A DNA stretch of 64,000 bases from Paraburkholderia franconis (GCF_009362735.1 NZ_WHNP01000021.1:52366-116365); one strand, 5' to 3'; counted from the first letter of the stretch, positions 1 to 8,692 are shown. The notes: a model not told the origin generated them from the letters alone. Translations and numbers: made by a program.

Positions 1-325
1 CGCTGCCGACGCGAAAGTGGGCGGTCGTCGGTATCGGTGTGTTCGTGCCTCGCACTGCCGTTCCGAATGATTCGAGCCAGTCGCCGTTTGGCGACTGCAC
101 GTACACGACGGCACCCGACGTCATCGTGTCTGCGAGCAAGGCGTTGATCTGCGGGCGCGCTGCGGTAGCGAATGCCGGCTCGCTCGATGCTGACGTGCCG
201 CCACCACCGCAACCCGGAACCGTCACGCCAATTGCAGTTGCCAGTACAACCGCATACAAGCCACGCGAAGCCACACGCGCTGAGTACGCAACAAAGCGGG
301 AAGTTGCCATGGTCTTTCCCTTCAT
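1..325 (-). CDS. Serine hydrolase / class C beta-lactamase family lipoprotein (N-terminal part)
   Basis: This gene runs leftward and leaves the window, so only about 108 N-terminal residues are visible. It begins with a basic stretch and a hydrophobic segment ending in VTVPGCGGGG, a lipobox-like site with the cysteine near residue 32, so the product is probably an exported lipoprotein. After a linker come QINALLADTMTSGAVVYV and TAHFRVGS; in the penicillin-binding/beta-lactamase superfamily the second segment normally runs into the catalytic SxxK, which would lie just outside the window. Likely activities are D-alanyl-D-alanine carboxypeptidase or esterase. The start at 325 is preceded by AGGA at a suitable distance; an ATG at 310 is the alternative. 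Confidence 0.7.
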   Translation of the reverse strand, partial: MKGKTMATSRFVAYSARVASRGLYAVVLATAIGVTVPGCGGGGTSASSEPAFATAARPQINALLADTMTSGAVVYVQSPNGDWLESFGTAVRGTNTPIPTTAHFRVGS

Positions 326-894
326 GATCCTGACGCCATGTCGTGATGACGGGTACAGCATCACTGGATACAGGCTGCTTCACGAGCGCGCTCAATCCGA
401 AAATGGGCAACCTCAGGAGACCGCGCTGCACGTCGGCTCTTCGTGCTATCGCTTTCGTTCTTCTTTCCGTGCGTGCTGAACAACTATAGGACGTGGATTG
501 CGAATCAGGCATGCAATTTACGGAAGCAGGAATCAGCTGACCCGCTCGGCGTCCTCCCTTTGCAGCAGAAACTTAAGTTGGCTTCATTACATGAGCATTC
601 GCATGCGCAAAGGGGCTTCCATTCAGTTACCTTTATGGCTTGGTGGTTCCGTTCACGAACCGGTCAACCAACTTCTGCGGCTGCCCGGCGCAGCGTGCCG
701 TCCCGGCGTGCGCGCTCGGCTACGCACGGCTCGCTCAAAGCGCCCGCGCGCGCAGTCTTCGACCGGGGCGAACGAACAAGGCCGGCCGGTACGCGATTTT
801 TTCGACGCCGCCTGTCCGTCAGCGTGCGGCCCGCGCGTCATTGTGATGGCGGCCCGATGTAGTCGACCGCCTCAACCCCATGACGGAGGCTCAT
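326..894. other. Intergenic region without a convincing gene
   Basis: About 570 bases lie between the serine hydrolase start and the DGPF gene. Open frames cross it on both strands, but they lack ribosome binding sites and resemble no family I know. It must hold the promoters of both flanking genes. The last part carries GGAGG just before the ATG at 895. Confidence 0.5.
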
Positions 895-1263
895 ATGCAA
901 TACCTGTTGATGATCTATTCGGAAGAAAACCGCTGGAGCCAGATGACCGACAGCGAGCGGCAGCAAGGCGTCGCCGCATATCAGGCGTACACCGAATCGT
1001 TGAAAAAAGCGGAGGCGCTGGTGGGCGCCAACCGGCTGCAGCATACGAATACGGCCACCACGGTGCGGCTCGTCGACGGCAAGCCGCAGGTGCTCGACGG
1101 ACCGTATTCCGATTCGAAGGAGCAGCTCGCCGGCTACTACCTGATCGACGTGCCCAATCTGGACGCGGCGATCACGTGGGCGTCGCGTTGTCCCGGCGCG
1201 GCGCACGGCATGATGGAAGTGCGCCCCGTCTGGACCGCTCCATACGACGCGCCATCTGCATGA
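895..1263 (+). CDS. YCII/DGPF-domain protein
   Basis: A 122-residue protein of the YCII-related (DGPF) family. It opens with MQYLLMIYSEE, typical of the family, and contains the hallmark VLDGPYSDSKEQL near the middle, followed by a GYYLIDV strand and a C-terminal MMEVRPV segment. YCII proteins are small ferredoxin-like folds, often dimeric; no reaction is established for the DGPF branch. GGAGG lies 6 bases before the ATG at 895, which decides against the upstream ATG at 880. The gene overlaps the following sigma-factor gene in an ATGA arrangement, so the two are translationally coupled. DGPF proteins are known constant neighbours of ECF42 sigma factors. Confidence 0.88.
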   Translation: MQYLLMIYSEENRWSQMTDSERQQGVAAYQAYTESLKKAEALVGANRLQHTNTATTVRLVDGKPQVLDGPYSDSKEQLAGYYLIDVPNLDAAITWASRCPGAAHGMMEVRPVWTAPYDAPSA

Positions 1264-2528
1264 GTCGGCCCGGCTGCGGCCGTGACGCTGACGGCGCCGC
1301 GCGTTCGATTGCCGAGGCGGTCGCTCGCCGCAGTTACGGCAAGCTCGTCGCGCTGCTGGCGATGCGCACGCGCGACGTCGCCGCAGCCGAGGACGCGCTG
1401 GCCGACGCCTTTGCGGCCGCGCTCGCGGACTGGCCGGAGCGCGGCTGCCCCGCGAATCCCGAAGCATGGTTGATGACGGTCGCGCGCCGCCGGGCGATCG
1501 ACGGCGCGCGCCATCACCGTGTCGGCGGCGAAGTGGTGAACCAGCTCGCGATCCTCGCCGACGAGATCGACGAGCACGAAGCGGGCGCGTTGCCCGACCG
1601 GCGGCTCGCGCTGCTGTTCGCGTGCACACACCCTGCGCTCGAGGCCGCGATTCGCACGCCGCTGATGCTGCAGGTGGTGCTGGGGCTCGAAGCGAAGACG
1701 ATTGCATCCGCGTTCCTGATGTCGCCGGCCGCGATGAGCAAGCGCCTCGTGCGGGCGAAGAACAAGATCCGCGAAGCGGGCATTCCGTTCAGCGTGCCCG
1801 AGCGCGAGGAGTTGCGAGGCCGGCTCGCTGCCGTGCTGGAGGCCGTTTATGCGGCGTATGCGGAAGGGTGGACCGACCCGGTCGGCGGCGATACCGGGCG
1901 GCGCGATCTCACCGGCGAGGCGCTGTTTCTTGCACAACTGCTCGTCGAACTGCTGCCCGAAGAACCGGAGACGCTTGGTCTGCTCGCGCTGATGCTGTAC
2001 GCGCAGGCGCGCTGCGACGCGCGACGCGATGCGGCCGGCGACTATGTGCCGCTGTCCGCTCAGGACCCGGCGACATGGAACGCGCCGATGATCGACGCGG
2101 CCGACGCATTGCTGCGGCGCGCGAACGCTCTCAACGCAATCGGACGCTTTCAGCTCGAGGCCGCGCTGCAGTCGGCACACGTGCACCGCTGCCGGACGCA
2201 TCGTCCGAACTGGAACGAAGTCGTGCAACTCTATGATGCGCTGCTCGCGATTGCAGCGTCGCCCGTGGTCGCGGTGAACCGCGCGCTCGCGCTGGCGGAA
2301 CGTGACGGCCCGCAGGCAGCGCTCGACGCGCTCGAACCGTATGCGAACGATCCACGGCTGGCCGACTACCAGCCGTACTGGGCCGCGCGCGCCGATCTGC
2401 TCGCGCGTGCCGGCGCGACGGCCGAAGCGCTCGGTGCATACGATCTCGCGATCGGCCTGGAGCGCGATCCGGCCGTGCGCCGCTTCCTGCAGCGCAAGCG
2501 CACGGCGCTGTCATCGTCGAGCGGCTAG
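1260..2528 (+). CDS. ECF42-type RNA polymerase sigma factor
   Basis: A 422-residue ECF sigma factor. The N-terminal part shows region 2 (AAEDALADAFAAALADWPERG and PEAWLMTVARRRAIDGARHH) and region 4 (LMLQVVLGLEAKTIASAFLM, MSKRLVRAKNKIR). The remaining 230 residues form the long helical, TPR-like extension that marks the ECF42 group, including YAEGWTDP and the conserved RCRTHRPNWNEVVQLYDALL segment. Such factors have no classical anti-sigma factor; the C-terminal extension is thought to be regulatory. The start overlaps the DGPF gene stop (ATGA). The open frame extends far upstream, but that part is unlike the family and would cover the DGPF gene. ECF42 factors usually control their DGPF partner. 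Confidence 0.9.
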   Translation: MSRPGCGRDADGAARSIAEAVARRSYGKLVALLAMRTRDVAAAEDALADAFAAALADWPERGCPANPEAWLMTVARRRAIDGARHHRVGGEVVNQLAILADEIDEHEAGALPDRRLALLFACTHPALEAAIRTPLMLQVVLGLEAKTIASAFLMSPAAMSKRLVRAKNKIREAGIPFSVPEREELRGRLAAVLEAVYAAYAEGWTDPVGGDTGRRDLTGEALFLAQLLVELLPEEPETLGLLALMLYAQARCDARRDAAGDYVPLSAQDPATWNAPMIDAADALLRRANALNAIGRFQLEAALQSAHVHRCRTHRPNWNEVVQLYDALLAIAASPVVAVNRALALAERDGPQAALDALEPYANDPRLADYQPYWAARADLLARAGATAEALGAYDLAIGLERDPAVRRFLQRKRTALSSSSG

Positions 2529-2973
2529 AACAGCGTCTTGCGTTTGCCACGCGACGAGGTTGCAAGCCGCGCACTAACGCGGCTCAGTCGACACAAACAC
2601 CCGTCCCTGTCGAGGCGCCTTCCTGGAAGATCGAGGTCCCTGCCCTATTGGACCAAAGTCTCATTGACCGTCCCGAAGTTCGCGTGTCTGATTGGTGGAA
2701 AGGTTCACGCGTCCGTGACCTGGTCCGCGCCAGCGGAACTCCCCATGACCGGCGGATTCGGTTTATCGAGCATGTTGAGGGCGGCGGCAATCCGCCTCAC
2801 CGCTCGATCAGACAGCACCGCAATGGCGTCGACCGCGATCTCAAGACGACACCGGAGGAAGTGACGGCGTGCAAGCGCACCCGCGCGCGCTCGGGAAGCT
2901 TCCTTCGCATGCCACCTTGCGACCCGCGAACACCTTGGTCTCCGCCGCAATGTGAATCGTCGGGAGAGCAAAC
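2529..2973. other. Intergenic region with one shared promoter-proximal motif
   Basis: No convincing gene lies in these 445 bases between the sigma factor and the DUF2254 gene. The notable element is TATTGGACCAAAG at 2646-2658, which occurs inverted at 5897-5909 upstream of the DUF4239 gene. The rest gives only open frames with arginine-rich shadow translations. AGAGCAAAC stands just before the ATG at 2974. Confidence 0.5.
2646..2658 (+). promoter_or_regulatory. 13-bp motif shared with 5897-5909
   Basis: TATTGGACCAAAG contains the 9-bp palindrome TTGGACCAA. The identical 13-mer in the opposite orientation precedes the DUF4239 gene. The copies sit upstream of the first gene at each end of the DUF2254/carbonic anhydrase/DUF4239 block and could bind one regulator. 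No protein can be assigned. Confidence 0.35.
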
Positions 2974-4287
2974 ATGGACTGGAATCGCTGGTACAGCTTG
3001 AAGAGCTACCTGAGAACTTCGCTGTGGACTGTGCCGCTCATCGCAGTCGCAATCTATGCCGTGCTGAAGCCTCTCACTGAAATGGTGGGAAGGTGGATGA
3101 TCAGACAAGGAATCCTTGATCCGAAAACCGGTTTTCTCGGGCTGTCGATGACGGGGGCGCGGTCGTTGGTCGGTGACATCGTTTCCGCAGACCTGGCCTT
3201 TCTGGTGTTCACGTTCGGTTCGCTGCTGGTCGCGATCCAGGTCGCGGGCGGGCAGTACACCCCGCGGATCATCGCGACGACGCTGCTGCGCGATAACATC
3301 ATCCGCGGCATCTCGGGACTATTCGTTTTCTCGCTGCTGTTCGCCAACAGGACGCTGGGCTGGATGGGCGAGAATGAAGTACACCAGCTTCAAGTGTTCA
3401 TAGCAGCGCTATGCGGATTCGCTTCCGTCGTCGCTTTCCTTTTCCTGATCGATTACGCCGCGAAATCACTGCGTCCCGTAAGCCTCGTGGCTCGCGTCGG
3501 GGAGCAAGGGATCGCGGTCATCGAGAGCGTTTATCCCGCCCCGACCAGGGGTGCGATTCTCCAGCCGGAACGTGACAAAGAGCGGGGCATACCCGATCGC
3601 ATTGTTCGTCAGCGCGGGACGTCCGGCATCGTTCTGGCCGTCAATCTGCAATTGCTGGTGGCCAAGGCGCGGCGCGCTGACGTAGTCATCGAATTCGTGC
3701 CGCAAGTCGGCGATTTCGTCGCGGTGGACGATCCCCTGTTTTATCTATACGGGAACGCCGACGCAATCAATGACGACAGGCTGCGCACGCTCGTCGCTTT
3801 CGGGACGGAGCGCACGATGGAACAAGACCCGATGTTCGCGTTTCGCATCCTGGTCGATATTGCGCTAAAAGCGCTGTCGGCGGCGATCAACGATCCGACC
3901 ACGGCCGTGCTTGCAATCGACCAGTTGCACCGACTCTTGCGCATGGTGGGCAAACGATCGCTGCACGTCGAAGAGATCATGGATAAGTCGGGACAGGTGC
4001 GCGTGATCTTGCGGACGCCCAATTGGGAAGACTTCGTGCACATCAGTTTCCGCGAGATACGCCAGTGCGGCGCGGGCAGCATTCAAATCGCGAGACGTCT
4101 GCGCGCGGCGATTGAGAACCTCATCCAGAGCCTGCCGGAGCATCGTCATGACGCATTGCGCGTCGAGTTGACACTGCTCGATCGCGCAATTGCCTCGAAG
4201 CATCCATTCCCAGAGGACCTGGCGTTGGCCCGTATCCCCGACTCGCAAGGGCTTGGAGGTTCGGCAGCCTCCCCTGCAAACAACTAG
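2974..4287 (+). CDS. DUF2254 family inner-membrane protein
   Basis: A 437-residue protein of the DUF2254 family of predicted membrane proteins. Hydrophobic segments appear at about residues 17-38, 68-92, 108-128 and 140-160, followed by a largely soluble C-terminal half. The conserved block around GGQYTPRIIATTLLRDN, just after the second segment, and the later ALSAAINDPTTAVLAIDQL are characteristic. No reaction is known for the family. It lies 18 bases upstream of a beta-carbonic anhydrase in the same direction and a DUF4239 membrane protein faces them, which hints at a membrane process linked to bicarbonate or pH; that link is an inference. Confidence 0.85.
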   Translation: MDWNRWYSLKSYLRTSLWTVPLIAVAIYAVLKPLTEMVGRWMIRQGILDPKTGFLGLSMTGARSLVGDIVSADLAFLVFTFGSLLVAIQVAGGQYTPRIIATTLLRDNIIRGISGLFVFSLLFANRTLGWMGENEVHQLQVFIAALCGFASVVAFLFLIDYAAKSLRPVSLVARVGEQGIAVIESVYPAPTRGAILQPERDKERGIPDRIVRQRGTSGIVLAVNLQLLVAKARRADVVIEFVPQVGDFVAVDDPLFYLYGNADAINDDRLRTLVAFGTERTMEQDPMFAFRILVDIALKALSAAINDPTTAVLAIDQLHRLLRMVGKRSLHVEEIMDKSGQVRVILRTPNWEDFVHISFREIRQCGAGSIQIARRLRAAIENLIQSLPEHRHDALRVELTLLDRAIASKHPFPEDLALARIPDSQGLGGSAASPANN

Positions 4288-4305
4288 CCCTTTCGGAGGC
4301 GAGCC

Positions 4306-4983
4306 ATGCGCAAACTCATCATGGGCATTGTTGAATTCCGCGAGAACATGCTGCCGCAATACGCGAAGCAGTTCAGCAAACTGGCGCTTGCGCAGACACC
4401 TGATGCGCTCTTCATCACGTGCTCGGACAGCCGCGTTGTGCCGGACCTGCTGGCCTCGACCCATCCGGGCGATCTGTTCACGATGCGCAACGTCGGGAAC
4501 CTGATACCACCGGCGACTGCGGAGGGAGCCTCTACGGGGGACCTATCCGAGGCAAGCGCGATCGAGTACGCAGTGCTGGTGTTGAAAGTCGCGAATATCG
4601 TCGTGTGCGGGCATTCCGAGTGCGGTGCGATGAAAGCCGTCTATACACGCAACGCCAGGCTGAAAGCGCCGAACCTCGACAAATGGCTGTACCACGCCAA
4701 CAACGCAGCGTTTCGCCTCGAACACGAAGGTCCGCTCGATGGCAGGCTGAAACCGCACGATCAACTGTCGCAACTCAACGTACTTGTGCAGCTCGAGCAT
4801 CTGATGACATACCCGATCGTCCACCAGCAGGTCACGGCCAAGGCACTGGTATTGAGCGGCTGGTGGTTCGACATCGCGACTGGCGACATGTATGCCTATG
4901 AGCGCACGACCCGCTCATTCGAAGTCATCGACCGCGCGATGGCTGAACGTATGATTACGCGCCTTGCCGCACGGGCGCGGTGA
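4306..4983 (+). CDS. can: Beta-class carbonic anhydrase
   Basis: A 225-residue beta-carbonic anhydrase that interconverts CO2 and bicarbonate with one zinc per subunit. All expected ligands are present: Cys39 with the Asp41-Arg43 dyad in TCSDSRVVP, His103 and Cys106 in VCGHSECGAMK. The MRNVGNLIPP block (60-69) and the C-terminal VLSGWWFDIATGDMYAY match the family. Length is normal for a bacterial cytoplasmic enzyme and no signal peptide is visible. GGAGGC lies just before the ATG. It follows the DUF2254 gene by 18 bases and is probably cotranscribed with it. The family call is secure; the physiological role (bicarbonate supply or pH control) is inferred. Confidence 0.95.
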   Translation: MRKLIMGIVEFRENMLPQYAKQFSKLALAQTPDALFITCSDSRVVPDLLASTHPGDLFTMRNVGNLIPPATAEGASTGDLSEASAIEYAVLVLKVANIVVCGHSECGAMKAVYTRNARLKAPNLDKWLYHANNAAFRLEHEGPLDGRLKPHDQLSQLNVLVQLEHLMTYPIVHQQVTAKALVLSGWWFDIATGDMYAYERTTRSFEVIDRAMAERMITRLAARAR

Positions 4984-5024
4984 AGGACATCATGGCAAGC
5001 GTCCTGCGGGACGTCGAAGAGCTG

Positions 5025-5789
5025 TCATTTCCCGAGCGATTGCAAAAGCCTTGTGAGGTTCTGTGGCTGAACGTGAATGATCCCGCCTCGTGGACTGTCG
5101 ATATCCGCGATGAGCGCAAGCGACATCGCGACCGTTATCGGCAAGATTGCGATGAGCAAGCCTCTTCGAAGATCACCCTTTGCGCCGTATCCCTGAACCA
5201 CGCACCCGAATAGCGCCACCACGAACATCAATATCCATGCGCCGATCGGAATGCGATTGATCAATGCCGCCTCGGAGTAATCCTGCGAGTTGAGCACGTC
5301 GTTCATGCCCGTGACGATCACGGCCGCAACAGGTGTCGGGTTTTCATTGGCCACCTGCGCCGCGAGACGCCATAGCTCGGACTGAAGGTCGGCCGTCTCG
5401 CGCTCGTTGCGCGCGATCTCCTGTGCGTCTCTCGTCAGATAGTGGGCCCGTCTAAGCCGCGTATAGCGAACCAGCGCAGCCTTCATCTGCGCGGTGACGG
5501 CGGGACCCGCCAGATCGGCACGCGCGTATTCGGTGCCTATCGCATTTGCCTCGCTTTCCTCCAGATTCTTGCGCTGATCATAGCGGTTGACTGCCATCGA
5601 GAGACTGAATCCGATGAGCAGCGCGAGCAATGTCAGCGTTGACGTCTGCACTATGTTGAAATCTTCCGGGTGCTCGCCTGAAAGCATCGGTATGCGTCTG
5701 AGGACGAATGCGCCAAAGGCGATTGCCGCGACCAGTAGCACTAAAAGCACGATGAACAGGACGGCCGGATGATCGACGAATGCTGTCAT
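5025..5789 (-). CDS. DUF4239 (bestrophin-like) membrane protein
   Basis: A 254-residue membrane protein of the DUF4239 family. Two N-terminal helices (about residues 9-28 and 45-65, the latter with LTLLALLIGFSLSMAVNRYDQR) are followed by a long helical soluble region and two C-terminal helices (about 187-205 and 220-237). The motif NRYDQRKNLEESEANAIGTEYARADL is typical. The family resembles bestrophin-type proteins and has no proven function. The start at 5789 has GGAGG upstream; the open frame continues upstream to 5954 but covers the shared palindromic motif. It converges on the carbonic anhydrase gene with about 40 bases between the stops. Confidence 0.8.
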   Translation of the reverse strand: MTAFVDHPAVLFIVLLVLLVAAIAFGAFVLRRIPMLSGEHPEDFNIVQTSTLTLLALLIGFSLSMAVNRYDQRKNLEESEANAIGTEYARADLAGPAVTAQMKAALVRYTRLRRAHYLTRDAQEIARNERETADLQSELWRLAAQVANENPTPVAAVIVTGMNDVLNSQDYSEAALINRIPIGAWILMFVVALFGCVVQGYGAKGDLRRGLLIAILPITVAMSLALIADIDSPRGGIIHVQPQNLTRLLQSLGK

Positions 5790-5890
5790 GCGAAACCTCC
5801 AGTGAAGGCCTCCAGTCAAGCGCTGTTGGAGTTCGCGTCCGGCGATATTTTTCCACGGTATCAGCTTAATAACCGAGTACCGGTTTTGAT

Positions 5891-5909
5891 ATTGGTCTTT
5901 GGTCCAATA
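5891..5909 (-). promoter_or_regulatory. Inverted repeat upstream of the DUF4239 gene
   Basis: ATTGG (5891-5895) and CCAAT (5904-5908) form an inverted repeat with an 8-base spacer. The right part, 5897-5909, is the reverse complement of the 13-mer at 2646-2658. It lies about 100 bases upstream of the gene start and may be an operator or activator site. Confidence 0.35.
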
Positions 5910-6083
5910 CCCGTGAGTGAGCAGTGGCCGCTCATGAGGAAAAAAGAAACACACGCTCGCGCTGTACCCAACGTGAAACCGAACCGGAAAGATTCTTGAC
6001 GTTGCGAATCGAAACGGTCGTCGGTTTGCTGACGGTCAATCGGGTCGCGCAGTTTCTCGATGGGATCGCCACGGACCGCAGGT

Positions 6084-6884
6084 TCAAGGCACGATACCGC
6101 GGACCGCCCAGGCGACATTGGCAAACGAGCGCGGGCCATCGGGCCGCCCGGCTTCGTAGGCGTCCCGCACGGCGGCATCCGTGCGCGCGCGTTCGGCGGC
6201 GTCGAGCGTCGTCATGTACTGGCCGAGCGGCCCCTCGCCCGCGGCAATGGGCGCCCAGTAATCGTCGAAGTTCCGATAGTCCATGCGGATCATCAGATCC
6301 GTTTGCTCGACGTCGGCGAGTCCTTGCTCGATGAATGTCCGCGTCATCTCGCCCGGCTGCATCATCGGCTGGAAGCAATAGCGGCTGCGCAACTGGCGAC
6401 CGGATTCGCTGATGGCGGCCACCGTGTCCACCATCATGCGCATGCCGGGCATGCCGCCGAGATGGTCCCACACGACGGCAGCAACCACGCCGCCCGGCCG
6501 CACGACGCGGCGCATCTCCGCCACCGCCTTGCCGCTGTCCGGCACGAAATGCAGCACGAGCAGGGCCAGCGCCCCGTCGAAGCTTGCGTCATCGAAGGGC
6601 AATGCGCAGGCGTCGGCCTGCTGGATCTTGATGCGCGGGTCGGCGTTGCGCCGAATCGCCTCCTCGACGAAGACATTCGAGTAATCGATTGCGGCGATTT
6701 CCTCGAGGCTGGCGATCTTCGCCAGCTCGAAGGCCAGGCTGCCGGTGCCGCAGCCGACATCGAGAACGCTAGCGCCGTCACGAAGTCCGGCGAAGTCGAC
6801 GAACAGCGGAGCGAGCCGTTTGCTCCAGCGGCCCATCAGCTGTTCATAGCCGGCCGCCGCCTGAACATTGAAGGTGGATGTCAT
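6084..6884 (-). CDS. Class I SAM-dependent methyltransferase
   Basis: A 266-residue class I methyltransferase with the usual order of motifs. Motif I is VLDVGCGTGSLAFEL near residue 40, the acidic end of strand 2 lies in IAAIDYSN, motif II/III covers QQADACALPFDDASFDGALAL, and VVRPGGVVAAVVWD is the post-motif strand. The layout matches the UbiE/SmtA-like small-molecule methyltransferases; the substrate cannot be read from sequence. I chose the ATG at 6884; a TTG four codons upstream is also possible. It runs leftward and ends close to the DUF4239 promoter region. The gene upstream on the same strand starts at 8298 and ends at 6904, so the two could be cotranscribed. Confidence 0.85.
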   Translation of the reverse strand: MTSTFNVQAAAGYEQLMGRWSKRLAPLFVDFAGLRDGASVLDVGCGTGSLAFELAKIASLEEIAAIDYSNVFVEEAIRRNADPRIKIQQADACALPFDDASFDGALALLVLHFVPDSGKAVAEMRRVVRPGGVVAAVVWDHLGGMPGMRMMVDTVAAISESGRQLRSRYCFQPMMQPGEMTRTFIEQGLADVEQTDLMIRMDYRNFDDYWAPIAAGEGPLGQYMTTLDAAERARTDAAVRDAYEAGRPDGPRSFANVAWAVRGIVP

Positions 6885-6903
6885 GGGCGCCCCCAACGAT
6901 TGA

Positions 6904-8298
6904 TCAGCTGTTATCAGCCGTGCCGTCGATCGCGGCCAGCAGATCTTCAGTATGAACCATCAGATCACGCACCTGGCGCAGCATCGGATATTGGTGAAGC
7001 ACAGCACGCCATCGAGGCGATTCCAGCAACTGATGCCACACAGGCTCAAGGTCTTGCGAATCTGCATGTCGCCCTTCCGCCGTGGCGCTGGCAAATTCGA
7101 GGCTCGCCTGCGCGGACAAAAGTTGCATCCGGCTGGCGGCGCCAAGCAGGCGCGGCGTCGTTTCCGCGGGCGCATCGCAGCAATAGAGAACCGCTTTGGT
7201 CAGAGCAGCTTCGTCGGTTGTCAGCGCGCGTAGCGACGCGCCGCGCAGACGCACCGTCCCTTGCCGCGTCTCGAATGAATAAACGGCGTTTTCTTCGGCA
7301 TGTGCGAGCAGGCGCAATCCACGCAGCAGCCGCGAGAGATCGGTCGTTGCGGCATCGACCGAGGCCTTGACCTCGACGAGCAGGCAAACGTCCCAGACGA
7401 TTGTTCCATCATCCGCGTTCGCACGTCTCAACAGGACCACGTCCCATTCGGTTTTGGCGCGCTCGGGGCTGGCGGGCAATGAAGGCGGCACGCGCATCGA
7501 AGTCACGACGCGATATGACGCGCGATCGCTCTGCACCGCGTTGAGTCGTTGAGCCAGCGCTTCGAGCGCCTGTGCGGCCGATGCTTCGACGGCAGCGCCA
7601 CGCTGCTGCGACGCGACGCCTTGCGCAGCGGCGTCAGAGCTTCCCGAGCGGAGACCGTGCCGATCCCACAGCGATCGGTACTGACGCACGAGATCATCCG
7701 ACGCCAATGCATCGAGACGATGCAAGCGTTCCAGCTCGGGACTGTCGAGTAGTCGAGTCAAGCCGCGCTCGACTGACGATTCGTTCGCAATCTCCGGCAT
7801 GCGGAGCAGGCGTCGCGCGGCATCATGGAGTTCTGACCAGGATGCTGAGGACGCGCACGCGTGCAATTGAGCCAGCGCCTCACGCTGCGGACCTGGCAGG
7901 AGTCGTTGCTGTTTCGCCGGATGCGCGATCGCATTGACGGTCGCATGAATCAGACGGCGGTCCTGATCCGCGCGAGCGGACAGCGATGCATACTCACGCA
8001 CCTGCGCCGCCCGGTGCCGAAGTACCATCGCCTGAAAAACAGGGTCCCCGGATTGCGTGCGCATCGCGTCATGGATCAGACGCGCGAGTGCTTCGACGAA
8101 GAGGCGCTTCACGGGTGCGGCCGGCACTTCGTCGCGCGCCACTGCCCTGCGGGCCTGCTCGATCGCAATCGCGAGCGCCGTCGACGGACTGGCGTTTTGT
8201 GTCTGATCAGGCGTGTCGGCGAACGCCGGCAAACGATAGCGACGAGCGACGGTCCGCAACACCTGGTCGATCAACGGAGACGATGGCAGCAGGGACAT
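6904..8298 (-). CDS. Hypothetical protein with a PD-(D/E)XK nuclease-like core
   Basis: A 464-residue protein I cannot name from its overall sequence. Residues 1-225 are helical and rich in Ala, Leu and Arg. Residues 226-320 look like a PD-(D/E)XK nuclease core: a helix with Glu238 in GAAVEASAAQAL, then Asp286 in AKTEWDVVLL, then Glu309-x-Lys311 at the end of a hydrophobic strand in DVCLLVEVKAS. That D-N22-ExK spacing suits the restriction-endonuclease-like fold, and a later strand AVYSFETRQG could also belong to it. No partner methylase, helicase or toxin-like gene is adjacent, so a defence role is not supported by context. The nuclease idea is an inference from motif order. Confidence 0.65.
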   Translation of the reverse strand: MSLLPSSPLIDQVLRTVARRYRLPAFADTPDQTQNASPSTALAIAIEQARRAVARDEVPAAPVKRLFVEALARLIHDAMRTQSGDPVFQAMVLRHRAAQVREYASLSARADQDRRLIHATVNAIAHPAKQQRLLPGPQREALAQLHACASSASWSELHDAARRLLRMPEIANESSVERGLTRLLDSPELERLHRLDALASDDLVRQYRSLWDRHGLRSGSSDAAAQGVASQQRGAAVEASAAQALEALAQRLNAVQSDRASYRVVTSMRVPPSLPASPERAKTEWDVVLLRRANADDGTIVWDVCLLVEVKASVDAATTDLSRLLRGLRLLAHAEENAVYSFETRQGTVRLRGASLRALTTDEAALTKAVLYCCDAPAETTPRLLGAASRMQLLSAQASLEFASATAEGRHADSQDLEPVWHQLLESPRWRAVLHQYPMLRQVRDLMVHTEDLLAAIDGTADNS

Positions 8299-8500
8299 GG
8301 CGATAGAGACTGTATCCGCCTACCGTTGTGGTGGCGTAGATCATTTGATAACGCCGTAAGCAGATCTGCGGCTGTCCGATGGTAACGACGTTTCGAGCAA
8401 TTCTCCACTACGACACGACATCTGATGGCAACGGAACGTGCCGGACTGACGAGCCACGAGTACGATAGAAACAGTTGACCAACGAGTTTCAGGAGGCGCC

Positions 8501-8692
8501 ATGAAAGCGGTGTGCCCGCTGCACGGGCCAACGACTATCATCCGCACCAACCAGTACGGATTTCCGGTCTATGCATGCTGCTGCAATGACGTACCGTATG
8601 TCACACCTCCGGATGCGTGCACGAGAGCGCCGACGCAACGCGGAGCCGAGCCGAAGCAGCAGCCCGAACCAGAGAAGACGAAAACGGAGTGA
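8501..8692 (+). CDS. Small cysteine-containing protein
   Basis: A 63-residue protein with a strong ribosome site (GGAGG 7 bases before the ATG). The N-terminal half holds CPLHGPTTIIRT and YACCCND, giving four cysteines and a histidine in an arrangement like a small zinc ribbon (CPxH...CxxC). The tail is rich in Pro, Gln, Lys and Glu and is probably disordered. I do not recognise a named family. It stands alone between two leftward genes and has its own start signals, so it is likely real. Confidence 0.55.
   Translation: MKAVCPLHGPTTIIRTNQYGFPVYACCCNDVPYVTPPDACTRAPTQRGAEPKQQPEPEKTKTE

Noticed and set aside
498..1259. Upstream extension of the ECF42 frame
   Set aside because: Codes for sequence unlike sigma factors, covers the DGPF gene, and has no ribosome site; the ATGA overlap gives a natural start at 1260.
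4980..5213. Rightward 77-codon frame after the carbonic anhydrase
   Set aside because: It lies opposite the DUF4239 C-terminus and resembles nothing; the leftward gene has family motifs.
6904..8298. Restriction or other defence system
   Set aside because: The nuclease-like signature is alone; the adjacent methyltransferase lacks DNA methylase motifs and no helicase, ATPase or toxin gene is present.
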